DNA of 64,000 nt from Coleofasciculus sp. FACHB-1120 (GCF_014698845.1 NZ_JACJTV010000006.1:1-64000), one strand, 5' to 3'. Counted from the first letter of the stretch, positions 19,100 through 28,732 are shown. Numbers and translations: made by a program. Notes: generated by a model from the sequence alone, not told the origin.

Positions 19100-19954
19100 A
19101 TGATTTTTGAATTGACAGCACAGCAAAAATCTCTGATTGCTGACTATCGAATGAAGTGGTATTCAATGGCAATCTCAACCCAGCCAGTTGATAAAACAAG
19201 AGCCTTTTCCGCAATTGAGGCAGTTTACCAGAAAATCTCAAACGCAGAAATACCTGACATCTACTATTTCGACAGTCCGCATAGTATAACTAACCTCAGC
19301 TTTATAAGCCATATTTATCCGGCCGCAAACTTGTCCAATCGACGTAAGCTGAACAACATCATTAGAAAATTTAAAAATCAATTAATCAAACATGGATTTT
19401 TTCGTGATTCTTTTCGTAGACATATTGTTTATCCGCTGATTGAAATTGTTGGAAAGCAGTTTGATATTGGGCTATGGAACAGTTTGCATAAACAATTTAG
19501 CTTCTGGTCCCCGCTCAATAGTTTGATACCTGGAAGCCTACGCGATAGTGAAAAATTATCTTTAATCTGGAAATCCGGTAAACCCAATCATCAAAGGCAA
19601 ATAGAGCAATTTTGGCTATATTTGACACCGGGTTTGGTTTCACCAGACACAGAATGTAGTATTTGTGGATTGCTGGACTTCTGCACCTCTGAGTTAGGAT
19701 GCTTTATAGAAGAAGACTTATGGCACACACTCAGAACCTACGTTTCTGAGTGTGGTTGGACATTTTTATTTCAAGATTTCTGTTTCACCTGTCAACGTCC
19801 ACATAAAGTGCTGCTTGATGAGCAAAATCGACCTCATGCGGAGAATGAAGCAGCCATCGAATTTTTAGATGGTTTCAGTGTATTTGCCAAGAATGGTATG
19901 CTAGCTCTCAATTGCGACCAGTCTAACAATCCGCCTGCACCTGACGGAACGTGA
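19100..19954 (+). CDS. DUF6745-like protein of unknown function
   Basis: A 284-residue protein. The opening (LTAQQKSLIADYRMKWYSMA and a following STQPVDKTRAFSAIEAVY) and the closing block with FCFTCQRPHKVLLDEQNRPH and NEAAIEFLDGFSVFAKNG resemble DUF6745 proteins, which typically carry a longer C-terminal part. Cys pairs (CSICGLLDFC; CFTC) hint at a metal site. The C-terminus stops soon after the GFSVFA block, so it may be truncated. There is no operon partner and function is unknown. Confidence 0.6.
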   Translation: MIFELTAQQKSLIADYRMKWYSMAISTQPVDKTRAFSAIEAVYQKISNAEIPDIYYFDSPHSITNLSFISHIYPAANLSNRRKLNNIIRKFKNQLIKHGFFRDSFRRHIVYPLIEIVGKQFDIGLWNSLHKQFSFWSPLNSLIPGSLRDSEKLSLIWKSGKPNHQRQIEQFWLYLTPGLVSPDTECSICGLLDFCTSELGCFIEEDLWHTLRTYVSECGWTFLFQDFCFTCQRPHKVLLDEQNRPHAENEAAIEFLDGFSVFAKNGMLALNCDQSNNPPAPDGT

Positions 19955-20143
19955 TTTGTCAATTTAAAGTGAAAAAATATCTGCCACCTTGACTCCACAA
20001 CCCAAAAGAGCGGTTGCTATCTTTATTCATAGTTGCGATCGTGTAGCTGACAAGAGGCAATCGCGTCTTCACTTCCGCTTGCGATCGCAATGGGGTGATG
20101 CTCAAACGAACAGTTACCATAATATTGAAGAAGTATGCGCCGT

Positions 20144-21136
20144 CTACTTTGAAAGATTAGGTTCTACAACATTTGGGAAACTTTGAAAATTGCGCCGCAC
20201 CCAGTCCATACCCACCTCATTATTGAGTTTAATTTTCTGAGGCGTATTCGGATAAATTTCACCCAAAATATCAGCATCTTGATCGACTACTATCTTGCCA
20301 AACTTGAGATATGTCCTGCCAAATAGCTTAAAGGCAGGGTGCTTGGCTTGACCAAATAGCAAAATGTAAGTCCTTGTGCGGTTCTCGGCTTCTGGGACAA
20401 AGATGTGACACTGGACTGCTTTACCTAATGGCATTTCACCATGAAAAATCACCAGAGATGGGAAGTAGTTTTCCAGGTGGGCTTTGATGGTTGTCGGGAC
20501 TAGGAATAAATCGGGTTTTCTCAGCTTTTCTGCCAAGCTGTAAGGGGCGGTGGGCATATCATAAAACGCATGGGAATGATGCCCATTGTCAATAAATTGA
20601 TGAAATTCCACATTGGTAACTCGGAATAATTCCCGGTGAGTGCCGTTTTGGTGATTATAGTCGTGCATATTCAGCAACATAGTCAGCAAATCGGTCTCTA
20701 CACTTGTATCTGCGGTATTCCCGACAAAGTAGTAGGTATCTGCAATGTCATTCAGGACTGCGGGAATCGGCACTTTCGGCTCGTATCCGCCGTAAGACCA
20801 GATGAAATCTCCTTGAATTGTTAACTCTAAAGGTTTCAGTTGAGGCAAAGTTTTCTTTTCCGATCCCGGCAAAACGGTGCATCCTTCTGAATCAAATGAC
20901 AAGGCATGAAACGGACAGACGACCGTACTCGTACCATCAATGTGTGCTTCGCACCATCCTTCTGACAACATTGCTCCCATGTGAGGACAGGCATTAGGCA
21001 GGGCATGGATTGCTCCAGCAGCGTCTTTCCACATCACATAATCATTACCATACAGACAAATTTTCCGAGGTTGATTCGCTACCAACATCGACTTGTGCGC
21101 CAACAACCAAGGCGCACCGAAAAGCATAGACTGCAT
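20144..21136 (-). CDS. Rieske [2Fe-2S] oxygenase
   Basis: A 330-residue Rieske-type non-haem iron oxygenase. The Rieske cluster ligands are in CPHMGAM (about residues 50-56) and CPFHALSF (about 79-86). The C-terminal catalytic part contains a HDYNHQNGTH segment that could supply the mononuclear iron His ligands. Such enzymes hydroxylate or demethylate aromatic, steroid or carotenoid substrates and need a separate reductase, which is not seen nearby. It is transcribed divergently from a TetR-type regulator only 52 bp away, whose candidate operator lies between them. Substrate unknown. Confidence 0.85.
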   Translation of the reverse strand: MQSMLFGAPWLLAHKSMLVANQPRKICLYGNDYVMWKDAAGAIHALPNACPHMGAMLSEGWCEAHIDGTSTVVCPFHALSFDSEGCTVLPGSEKKTLPQLKPLELTIQGDFIWSYGGYEPKVPIPAVLNDIADTYYFVGNTADTSVETDLLTMLLNMHDYNHQNGTHRELFRVTNVEFHQFIDNGHHSHAFYDMPTAPYSLAEKLRKPDLFLVPTTIKAHLENYFPSLVIFHGEMPLGKAVQCHIFVPEAENRTRTYILLFGQAKHPAFKLFGRTYLKFGKIVVDQDADILGEIYPNTPQKIKLNNEVGMDWVRRNFQSFPNVVEPNLSK

Positions 21137-21160
21137 AATGTTCTCCAGTAGAGATAAAAT

Positions 21161-21205
21161 TGTGAATAATTCGTCGTGTTTTTAGGATATGACAGAATAT
21201 TCACA
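21161..21205. promoter_or_regulatory. Candidate TetR operator half-sites between divergent genes
   Basis: TGTGAATA at 21161-21168 and its inverse TATTCACA at 21198-21205 flank the start of the TetR gene and lie in or next to the shared 52-bp intergenic region. The second half also contains the palindrome GAATATTC. This is the expected place for autoregulation and control of the Rieske gene. Based on symmetry only. Confidence 0.4.
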
Positions 21206-21968
21206 TTCGTCAAGAAGTCTGCGCCGTCAACCCAAACAGCAGCGAGGTAAAGAACGGGTCGAAAAAATCTTGGATGCAGCAGCGGCAGTGTTTGACGAGG
21301 TGGGCTATGAAGCGGCAACCACCCATCTGATTGCAGCCAAAGCGGGGACAGCGATTGGGTCTTTGTATCAGTTTTTTCCCGATAAAGCTGCCATTTTTAA
21401 GGCGATGGAATTGCGCCATACCGAGCGGGTTAAGGCCTTGTGGTCAAGCGCAGATACACCAGAGATGGTTCGATTACCACTCCGACAGATGATTCATGGA
21501 TTGGTCAGCGCGATCGCAGAGATGTTTGAACAGCCTGTGTCACGGGTGGTGTTTGTGCAGTTTTTTATATCCCGCGAGATTTTCCAGTCGATCGATGAAA
21601 GCATGACCCAGGAAGCAATTGACTTTATGGCTGGTCTCTTAAAGCAAAGAAATTCGGCATTAAGTAAGGCGCAATGTAGTCTATTGGCAGAGGTTTGCGT
21701 CCACAGCAGTAATGCTGTCATTCTGTCGGCACTTCGCAACCCAGATCAACAGCATCGTCAACAGTTGGTGCAGCAGATTGAGGACTTATTGGTGTCATAT
21801 TTAGAGCCGTATGTAGGGGACGGTCGGTCGGAAAATGTAATGAAAGTAATGAAGTGTCCGCATTGTCAATCGGAGCAGTTATCTAAAAACGGGTATCGAA
21901 GGGGGAAGCAGTGCTATCTCTGTAAGGAATGCGGGAAACAGTTTGTGGAGAATTCCCAGCGTTTTTGA
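21189..21968 (+). CDS. TetR regulator with a C-terminal transposase-like zinc ribbon
   Basis: A 259-residue protein. Residues about 20-70 form a TetR DNA-binding domain (RVEKILDAAAAVFDEVGYEA, then GTAIGSLYQFFPDK). A helical ligand-binding region follows to about residue 215. The last 40 residues are unusual: MKCPHCQSEQLSKNGYRRGK, then CYLCKECGKQF. This CxxC...CxxC zinc ribbon is typical of the N-terminus of IS1-type transposases. Either an IS fragment replaced the normal stop or this is a stable fusion. It is divergent from the Rieske oxygenase and probably represses it. Confidence 0.85.
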   Translation: MTEYSHSSRSLRRQPKQQRGKERVEKILDAAAAVFDEVGYEAATTHLIAAKAGTAIGSLYQFFPDKAAIFKAMELRHTERVKALWSSADTPEMVRLPLRQMIHGLVSAIAEMFEQPVSRVVFVQFFISREIFQSIDESMTQEAIDFMAGLLKQRNSALSKAQCSLLAEVCVHSSNAVILSALRNPDQQHRQQLVQQIEDLLVSYLEPYVGDGRSENVMKVMKCPHCQSEQLSKNGYRRGKQCYLCKECGKQFVENSQRF

Positions 21969-22209
21969 CTCCCCGTTCGCTAGCAGTATCAGTCTTCATT
22001 ACGCCACACACCAAGATAGTGATCGCTATCTTTATTCATCATTGCGAATCGCCACTAATCCCAAAATTCCTCATCGTTTCGGGTCTTTGGATGGCTTAGG
22101 GTAGGCTGATGCGTGATGAATGCATCAATATGGGCGATCGCACTAACAGACACCTACTATTAAAAGCAACCTACGGCAAAATAAGAGGGAGGTTAACACG
22201 GTCGCGGCT

Positions 22210-22785
22210 ATGTCTAAAAGCAAAAAGCACAATCTCAAATGGCTCAAAGAAACCCTAGAGCTAAAAGAAGACCACAACTGGAAATCAAAGTCAGGAACTC
22301 GGATCTTCGTAGCAGGACGAGGAGCCTTGCGCTTCGATGTCCCTGAAGATTGGCATTTTGAACCGGATGAGAAGTCATTCCGGTTTTTAGACAAAAAGCC
22401 ACCCAACGATGATGCTCGCTTAGAAGCTTCCTTTAATTTACTGCCGCCTGGAAACTGGAAAGATTTTCCCTTGGTTCCGTTATTAAAGAAGGTAGTTAAA
22501 GATGATGAACGTCAGCCGATCGAGCAAGGGGAAATTATTCAACTCAAGCGTCAAACCGCCCGCATTGTTTGGACTCAATTCAAATTTATTGACCCAGAAG
22601 AACACCGCGAAGCTTATTCCCGAATCTGTATTGGGCTAGGTTCTGGTGTTCAGTGTCTAATTACTTTTGACTACTGGGTGGACGATGCAGAGCGCTTAAT
22701 CCCCGTGTGGGATACGGTTATGGAATCGTTAGTTCTAGGACTTTATATCCGCGATCCTCGAACCGGACTCGCATTACCCGACTAG
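22210..22785 (+). CDS. Conserved-looking protein of unknown function
   Basis: A 191-residue soluble protein with a Lys-rich start (MSKSKKHNLKWLKETLELKE) and alternating beta strands (GALRFDVPEDWHFEPDE; ARIVWTQFKFIDPEEHREAY; CLITFDYWVDDAERLIPVWD). There is no signal peptide and no catalytic motif I can name. The strand pattern with a late VWDTVMESLVLG helix is reminiscent of single-domain PsbP/Mog1-like folds, but that is a weak inference. Monocistronic. Codon use resembles its neighbours. Confidence 0.7.
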   Translation: MSKSKKHNLKWLKETLELKEDHNWKSKSGTRIFVAGRGALRFDVPEDWHFEPDEKSFRFLDKKPPNDDARLEASFNLLPPGNWKDFPLVPLLKKVVKDDERQPIEQGEIIQLKRQTARIVWTQFKFIDPEEHREAYSRICIGLGSGVQCLITFDYWVDDAERLIPVWDTVMESLVLGLYIRDPRTGLALPD

Positions 22786-22879
22786 AGTTACTTCCTCTAG
22801 AAGATTCTGAGCGCAGGCGAACTTGGAATGCAATAGTCCCAGGATTTCATTCTGAGAGCTTTGTGCAAGACCTTTGCGG

Positions 22880-25159
22880 TTAGACAGCAACCCTAACTTG
22901 TTGACGGATGGGAATCTGAATCGCAAACTCGCTTCCCTCACCAAGAGTGGAGAAGCATTCTAATTTACCACCATGTTTTTCCGTAATAATTTGATAGCTG
23001 ATGGACATCCCCATCCCTGTCCCCTTCCCAATCGGTTTAGTTGTGAAGAAGGGATTGAATATCCGTTGCTGAATGTCTTTGGGAATACCAACTCCATTAT
23101 CCGCGATCGCGATTTGCACCCATTGCGAATCAATCACTGAAGTGGAGATAGTGATTTGATCGGGATGGTCTTTTTTCTCCTGATAGGTGCAATTGGCTTT
23201 GGTTTCTTCGAGTGCATCAATCGCGTTTACTACGATATTCATTAAGACTTGGTTGAGTTGTCCCGGATAACACTCCACAAGGGGCAGTTTTCCATAGTCT
23301 CGAATCACTGCGATCGCTGGGCGATCTGGTTTTGCTTTTAGGCGATGTTGCAAGATCAGCAGCGTACTTTCAATTCCTTCATGGATATCCACTTCTTTCA
23401 TGTCCGCTTCATCCAATCGAGAGAACGTCCTTAGCGATTTAACAATTTCTCGTATGCGTTCAGTCCCCAATTTCATGGATGAGAGCAACTTCAACATATC
23501 TTGGTTGAGAAACTCTAAATCTATCTCATCAATTCTGGCTTGAATTCCAGGCGTGGGAAGGGGATATTCTTGCTGGTAAAGCTGCACTAACTCTAGAAGA
23601 TTCTGAGCATATTCATCGACAAAGGTGACATTGCCATGAATAAAGTTAACCGGATTATTAATTTCATGGGCTACTCCCGCAACTAATTGTCCCAGACTGG
23701 ACATCTTTTCTGTTTGGATCACTTGTGCTTGAGTGCGCCGCAAATCAACCAGGGTTTGTGAGAGTTCTGCGGTTCTGGCTTCAACTCGATTTTCCAATTC
23801 GGCGTTCGTCTGCGCGAGTTCGTTAAAGGAATCTTGTAACTGAGACGCCATGTGGTTAAAGGATTGTGCCACCGCATCTAACTCTTTGATGTTGGTCGTT
23901 TCCACCGTTTGGTCTAACTGTCCAGTCGCGATCGCTTCGGATGCTTGGCTCAACTTTAAGATCGGACGAGTAATCCAGCGTGATGTATAGATTCCTAAAA
24001 TCGTTGCTACTGCCAATGCTCCCAGACACAGGAGGATAGTTGTGCGAGTGTTGGCATTAATTTGGGAATTGAAATCAGATTCCGGCACGGTGACAACCAC
24101 CAGCCAGTCTAACCCAAAGCGATCGCGCCAGGGCGTAACTTGAATAAACTGACGCTGTCCGTTGAACGTCACCTCAAGTTCTTGAGTATTTTGAAGGGTT
24201 GTGAAATTATTAAATTGTTTTTTTAATTTTTCTGCTACAGCGCGAATCAACGGATCTGGGGTTTCTAGCGTACTCAGGCGTTTTGTTTCACCATTGACTT
24301 TGTGTACAACTGGTTGAGTGCTGGAACTGCCAATCAGCAAGCCATCGCGTTCCATGATAAACACTTGTCCGGAAGGGCTAACTTTCAGGTTGCGTAGAAA
24401 TTCACTCACATTTGTTAGCAGCAAATCTACCATCAAAAGGCTGCGTAACTTGCCCTTCTGGTCATAAATGGGATATCTAGCAGGAACTGCAACATAGTAA
24501 TTAAGACCAATATCCGAAGTGCCGCTTTGGCTTTTTATTGCCTTGCCTGCTTCAGTAATCTCTACCGTGTTTTCAAATGCGTAGGTATAGATAGCAGCCC
24601 AGGCTGGCTTACCTTTTTTGATAATGTCTTTCACTCCGGGTGGCAATAAAGGATCAGCCTGATAACTCTGCACAAGGCTTTTCCGGTTTCCCCGTTGATC
24701 GGCGGTGTAATCCGATGCTGCACCGTTTCCAGGGAGATTTTCATAAACCAGGAGATTCACGCCATTAACCCAACGCCCAGCGCCTGATTCGGCACCATTC
24801 GGTAGAGCATAGCCAATATAGCTAAGTGTTTCAAATGCTCTAGCTTGACTCCAGAAATACTGCTCGCTTGTTCTGGGGTCATTCAGATTCAATCGTCCAG
24901 AAGCGATCGCATCTGCATTGATTTGGTTCAACTGCTGTGGCAGTGCCAAATAAGTATCCAAGTGTTCGTCAACCTGCTGACTGGCTTTGTCAATCAGTTG
25001 ACTGGCTAGGTCATTGACTGCTTTCTGCCCGTTGATAAATGAGAGATAGCCAACTAACCCTACCGCGGCAAATATTTGTAATACAAAGGGAACGATAAGA
25101 ATCAGACGCAAGGGAAACTGTTGCGTAGACTTAGCAGGACGAGCTGTTTTGATATTCAA
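22880..25159 (-). CDS. dCache sensor histidine kinase
   Basis: A 759-residue membrane kinase. A first transmembrane segment (about residues 17-42) leads to a large extracytoplasmic double-Cache sensor (about 45-375), then a second membrane segment (about 375-395), a HAMP domain, a coiled coil and a HisKA domain with the phospho-acceptor in GVAHEINNPVNF (about residue 498). The ATPase domain has N-box QVLMNIVVNAIDAL, G1 DNGVGIP and G2 GTGMGMSI. It would sense a small extracellular ligand and pass phosphate to a response regulator, which is not encoded next to it. The GHKL domain is of the NtrB-like type. Confidence 0.93.
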   Translation of the reverse strand: MNIKTARPAKSTQQFPLRLILIVPFVLQIFAAVGLVGYLSFINGQKAVNDLASQLIDKASQQVDEHLDTYLALPQQLNQINADAIASGRLNLNDPRTSEQYFWSQARAFETLSYIGYALPNGAESGAGRWVNGVNLLVYENLPGNGAASDYTADQRGNRKSLVQSYQADPLLPPGVKDIIKKGKPAWAAIYTYAFENTVEITEAGKAIKSQSGTSDIGLNYYVAVPARYPIYDQKGKLRSLLMVDLLLTNVSEFLRNLKVSPSGQVFIMERDGLLIGSSSTQPVVHKVNGETKRLSTLETPDPLIRAVAEKLKKQFNNFTTLQNTQELEVTFNGQRQFIQVTPWRDRFGLDWLVVVTVPESDFNSQINANTRTTILLCLGALAVATILGIYTSRWITRPILKLSQASEAIATGQLDQTVETTNIKELDAVAQSFNHMASQLQDSFNELAQTNAELENRVEARTAELSQTLVDLRRTQAQVIQTEKMSSLGQLVAGVAHEINNPVNFIHGNVTFVDEYAQNLLELVQLYQQEYPLPTPGIQARIDEIDLEFLNQDMLKLLSSMKLGTERIREIVKSLRTFSRLDEADMKEVDIHEGIESTLLILQHRLKAKPDRPAIAVIRDYGKLPLVECYPGQLNQVLMNIVVNAIDALEETKANCTYQEKKDHPDQITISTSVIDSQWVQIAIADNGVGIPKDIQQRIFNPFFTTKPIGKGTGMGMSISYQIITEKHGGKLECFSTLGEGSEFAIQIPIRQQVRVAV

Positions 25160-25405
25160 GGGGGTCGCTCAGCAGAAAGTTTCAAGTACGTAGACAAAGG
25201 TATTGAATCTTACCTTATAGTTCCCGAATCTACTTTAGAAATATCATTTGAGCTTAAGTTTCAGTAGAAAGGCTTAAATGAGAGCGATCGCAGCTTAAGC
25301 CTTTAGGGCAATTGCGTGGTTTCGTTTCAGTCGGCGATTAAGTAGCCTCGCTTGCGGTCGGTATAGTTAGGCGATCGCACTCACCTTAGATGAAATTGAA
25401 ACTAT

Positions 25406-26230
25406 TTAAACCCACTGCACTGGATCTAGTTGATAGTAGCGTTGCAGTTGTTCGTAAAGTGCCGGATGCTTCTTCAGTAATTGGTGGGGTTTTTCAAAGA
25501 ATGTCTCAGTCGCTACGGCAAAAAATTCTGCGGGATTCGTTGCACCGTAGCTATTCATTACTGTCTTTGCGCCTCGTTGAATATCATTGCAGAGTTGTTG
25601 ATATTCTTCCGTCATCACTTTTGCCCAAAGGTCATAGTCTGAGTCTCGCTGCAAAATAGGAACACCCTCAGCTTTACCATCTTCTTGATCCAACTGATGA
25701 GCAAATTCATGAAGCACAACGTTATGTCCATCCCGCCAATTGGAAGTATCTTGTTTCACCTGTTCCCAAGACAGTACCAGTTGGTCATTTGTCCACGATT
25801 CTCCCAGTCTAGCTACACGCCTTTCTTCAACAATATAATTTCCGGTGTAAGCGGTTTCATTAACAAAATATGTGCTAGGGTAAACCAGAATTGAACGAAG
25901 TTTAGGAAAGTAGGTTTCTCGCTGGTTGAGTAGGAGTAAGCAGGCAACAGCCGCAATAATTACCTTCATTTCTTCTGTTACCTCTAATCCTCCACAACCA
26001 ATAAATTGTTTCTCTGCTAAAAACACTTGAATGTGTCCCTGAAGCCGTTTTCGTTCAGCGGGAGAAAGAAAAAGGTAAATTGGAAGATTATTCTCAACAA
26101 TTGCATTCCATAGGGGTAAAAAAGGACGCTGTTGCAGGCGGTTCCGTCGTCGTTTAACTAGGACCGGATTGACTAAAATCCCAGTGATAATCAGTCCAAC
26201 GATCAGAAAAACAATAATTGTTTCAACCAT
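25406..26230 (-). CDS. mtfA: MtfA-like zinc peptidase with membrane anchor
   Basis: A 274-residue MtfA-family protein. The N-terminus has a transmembrane segment (about residues 3-24), absent from E. coli MtfA. The catalytic motif is HEFAHQLD near residue 180, with a downstream NPAEFFAVATETFFEKP whose Glu is the expected third zinc ligand. MtfA in E. coli binds the regulator Mlc and has peptidase activity; the target in cyanobacteria is unknown. It lies 177 bp downstream of a Tudor-knot gene on the same strand, separated by a strong hairpin, so probably a separate transcript. Confidence 0.9.
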   Translation of the reverse strand: MVETIIVFLIVGLIITGILVNPVLVKRRRNRLQQRPFLPLWNAIVENNLPIYLFLSPAERKRLQGHIQVFLAEKQFIGCGGLEVTEEMKVIIAAVACLLLLNQRETYFPKLRSILVYPSTYFVNETAYTGNYIVEERRVARLGESWTNDQLVLSWEQVKQDTSNWRDGHNVVLHEFAHQLDQEDGKAEGVPILQRDSDYDLWAKVMTEEYQQLCNDIQRGAKTVMNSYGATNPAEFFAVATETFFEKPHQLLKKHPALYEQLQRYYQLDPVQWV

Positions 26231-26337
26231 CGACTTTTAAGACTTTTATGATTTCTGATTTACAAATAAGCTTGTGGATGAAATATCTCTGAATTACATT
26301 ATAGGATTACGCCTTTGTTGCCTGCCTGAAAAACAGA

Positions 26338-26380
26338 GCGATCGCTCTCATGGTGGACGACTGACCATGAGAGCGATCGC
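26338..26380. terminator. 17-bp HIP1-based hairpin after the Tudor-knot gene
   Basis: GCGATCGCTCTCATGGT at 26338-26354 pairs perfectly with its complement at 26364-26380 around a 9-nt loop. It lies 28 bp beyond the stop of the minus-strand gene at 26408. The stability and position suggest a transcript-end hairpin. No long T-run follows. Confidence 0.55.
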
Positions 26381-26407
26381 GGATTCGGCTCCTTGCTCAT
26401 TCAGCAG

Positions 26408-27712
26408 TTAGCAAATCTCGTCCAGATCGACCCACTTGTCATAGGATGAATCGTAACCAATGTAATGAATAAAGTATTGCTGGCCTTGGATCTTCTCAAT
26501 TGTTGCAGAATACCAATCTTCTTCTTCATCATCCCAACCTTTTACCTTTTGACCCACCGTATATCCGTTGTCATCGGATGAGCCACTATTGGGAATACGA
26601 ATGTCATCTTCGTCAATCCACTCATCATGGGATGAACCGTAACCGATGTAATGAACAAAGCATTGGTTATCTTTGATTTTCTGAAGCGTTGCTTGATACC
26701 AATCCTCTTCCTCACTATCCCAGACTTCTACTGTTTGACCTACTGCATACTGATAGGTATCTGATATTACAGTAGAGGAAACATCTTGATGGAGCTTTGG
26801 CTCCTCTTCCATAACTTCCTCTTTTACCAAAGTATGAGCTTTGAAAATTAGATTGCGAGCCACACTTTGAACTCCTGTATGCTCGTAGTAATTGGTTGTT
26901 TGATCCAAAAAAGCTGCGACAAAGTCTAAGTTATCATCAGCAATCTGGATAAAATTACCCAAACTATTAGAAATAGATTGCGGCGTGACGCCTGTCTTAG
27001 ATACTAAATTCTGCATCCAGCCTTGCACAGAGTTGAAACCCTGAGTGAGAAAACCAAGTTTATCAGAGGGATTATTTCCTGGTAGAAAATTCTGGACGGC
27101 TAAAAAAACCGGATTTTGAGCTAATACGCCAGTATCAGCGCCACTAATCACTCCCTGAATTTTGCTGAGAAAGTCAGGACCCAATGGCAGAATTCCATCT
27201 ATACAAACTAAAGCCATCATCCGCGTTAGGGATGCATCTTTATAGTTGTTAGCGAGAGAATTAGAAAATTCTTGTGGATTCGGTTGGGGAATGCCATTCA
27301 GTTTACAGAAGGCGATAATTTCGATAGCGATTTTTAGAACAAGGTCAATACTTTGAGTTACGTCTGCTTTGGGAGTGATGTTGCCCAAAAAAGAGAGAAA
27401 GCTTATTTTTTCACTAACTTTATTAGCTAAAGCCGCTGCTGCCATCGCTGTGTCTGCTTTATCAATTGTTTGATAAAGTTTGATTGCGGTCTGATAGCCT
27501 TGTTGAGGATCGTGATATAAAGCAACAGCGCGATCGCGGATTTTTTGAATTACCTTGGCATCAGTTTCTCCAGTAATACTACGGATACTATTATCAAACC
27601 CTACTAAGTTATTCCACTGACTTGGCACTACATAGTCAAGAGCCTTTAAAACTTTAACCGTGATATTATCAGTTGGTAGCTCATCAACCAACTGAATAAT
27701 TGATTTTTCCAT
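26408..27712 (-). CDS. Helical protein with two C-terminal Tudor-knot domains
   Basis: A 434-residue soluble protein. The N-terminal 310 residues are helical and unrecognised. The C-terminus holds two tandem Tudor-knot/chromo-barrel repeats of about 55 residues: VGQTVEVWDSEEEDWYQATL...FVHYIGYGSSHDEWIDEDDI and VGQKVKGWDDEEEDWYSATI...FIHYIGYDSSYDKWVDLDEI. In eukaryotes such folds bind RNA or methylated peptides. In bacteria their role is poorly defined. The two repeats are about 70% alike, indicating internal duplication. The gene is alone, with a hairpin after its stop. Confidence 0.8.
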   Translation of the reverse strand: MEKSIIQLVDELPTDNITVKVLKALDYVVPSQWNNLVGFDNSIRSITGETDAKVIQKIRDRAVALYHDPQQGYQTAIKLYQTIDKADTAMAAAALANKVSEKISFLSFLGNITPKADVTQSIDLVLKIAIEIIAFCKLNGIPQPNPQEFSNSLANNYKDASLTRMMALVCIDGILPLGPDFLSKIQGVISGADTGVLAQNPVFLAVQNFLPGNNPSDKLGFLTQGFNSVQGWMQNLVSKTGVTPQSISNSLGNFIQIADDNLDFVAAFLDQTTNYYEHTGVQSVARNLIFKAHTLVKEEVMEEEPKLHQDVSSTVISDTYQYAVGQTVEVWDSEEEDWYQATLQKIKDNQCFVHYIGYGSSHDEWIDEDDIRIPNSGSSDDNGYTVGQKVKGWDDEEEDWYSATIEKIQGQQYFIHYIGYDSSYDKWVDLDEIC

Positions 27713-28047
27713 ACGTTGCTTCCTTGAAAACTAAGGTTTTTTTTGAATTGTACTCGATAAAATTTTGAGCCTTGGATTTATTTATATTTCATAACTCTTT
27801 TGGAGCAATTAACTTTTAGAGGCAAAGCAAGCCTATAATTAATAGCTATGAAAGAATATTTATAAAATTATTGTTCAATATTCTTGGAAATCGAAACAGA
27901 TTTTTTGCTTGATCAAAAGCAGTCTGTGTTTGATGAAAATAAGAGGGCATGGGAAGTGATTATTCCCATGCCCTCTTGATGCTATGTACTTGCTAGGTAA
28001 ACTCTTTTCGAGCTACATTTTCTTACAAAGCAATCGCAATGCTCCCG
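27713..28047. other. Intergenic region with a strong terminator
   Basis: About 335 bp between two minus-strand genes. AT-rich near the upstream side of the Tudor-knot gene, where its promoter should lie, and ending in the 15-bp hairpin at 27941-27977. No gene seen. Confidence 0.5.
27941..27977 (-). terminator. Intrinsic terminator of the Spy-like gene
   Basis: AAGAGGGCATGGGAA (27941-27955) and its perfect complement (27963-27977) enclose a 7-nt loop. On the minus strand the stem is followed by TTATTTTC. It lies 71 bp beyond the stop of the Spy-like gene. Confidence 0.8.
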
Positions 28048-28473
28048 TTAAAACTGTGGTTGTTGACGGCGTTGACGCCATTGCTGGCGCAATTGCTCAA
28101 GTTGTTGTTTTTGCTCAGCAGTCAACACTGCTTCCATTTGGCTCTTGCTACTCTGGCGAACCGCTTTAAGTCTTGTTTTTTGGTCTTCAGTCAGGTTTAG
28201 ATTCGGTCTTTGCCGTTGCTCTTTAGCAAGGCGCATTTGTTCCTTTTGCTCTGCGGTGAAAATAGCATCCATTTGCTGCCGCGTAGACTCTTTAATTTGC
28301 TGCATTTGGGCTTTTTGAGCATCAGTCAAATTCAGCTGGTTATACTTCATTCCTGCGCCACCAGCGCGACCAGGACCAGCAAAGGCAACATTGGTGAAAG
28401 CGGGAATCATTGGGGAAGCGGCAAGCATCAACGCGATCGCTCCTGGCAAGAAGAACAAAGGTTTCATCTTCAT
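28048..28473 (-). CDS. Spy/CpxP-like periplasmic protein
   Basis: A 141-residue exported protein. The signal peptide (about residues 1-31, ending NVAFA) is followed by two LTxxQ-type repeats (LNLTDAQKAQMQQIKES and LNLTEDQKTRLKAVRQS), each paired with a FTAEQK/LTAEQK helix. This is the pattern of Spy/CpxP proteins, periplasmic ATP-independent chaperones or stress sensors. The C-terminus is Gln/Arg-rich. Monocistronic, with a strong terminator after it. Confidence 0.85.
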   Translation of the reverse strand: MKMKPLFFLPGAIALMLAASPMIPAFTNVAFAGPGRAGGAGMKYNQLNLTDAQKAQMQQIKESTRQQMDAIFTAEQKEQMRLAKEQRQRPNLNLTEDQKTRLKAVRQSSKSQMEAVLTAEQKQQLEQLRQQWRQRRQQPQF

Positions 28474-28732
28474 AAGTGTGAGAATTCCAGGTTGTTAGTG
28501 TGCAGCAACAACGCATTTGATTGTTGTATTACCTTAGACCTGGCAAGAGTAAAGATGGTTCAGTCTTGGTTAAAACTCATCGTGTCCTGCACTACATATC
28601 TCAGATATATCGCCTACAGCCTTTACTAGGCAATAAGATGGGAGGTTGAGTGTTCACTTATGAAAAGCGATCGCGTAGCGTACCAAAGGCGATCGCACTT
28701 CTACATACAGCCAAAATTAATGTGAGCGATCG

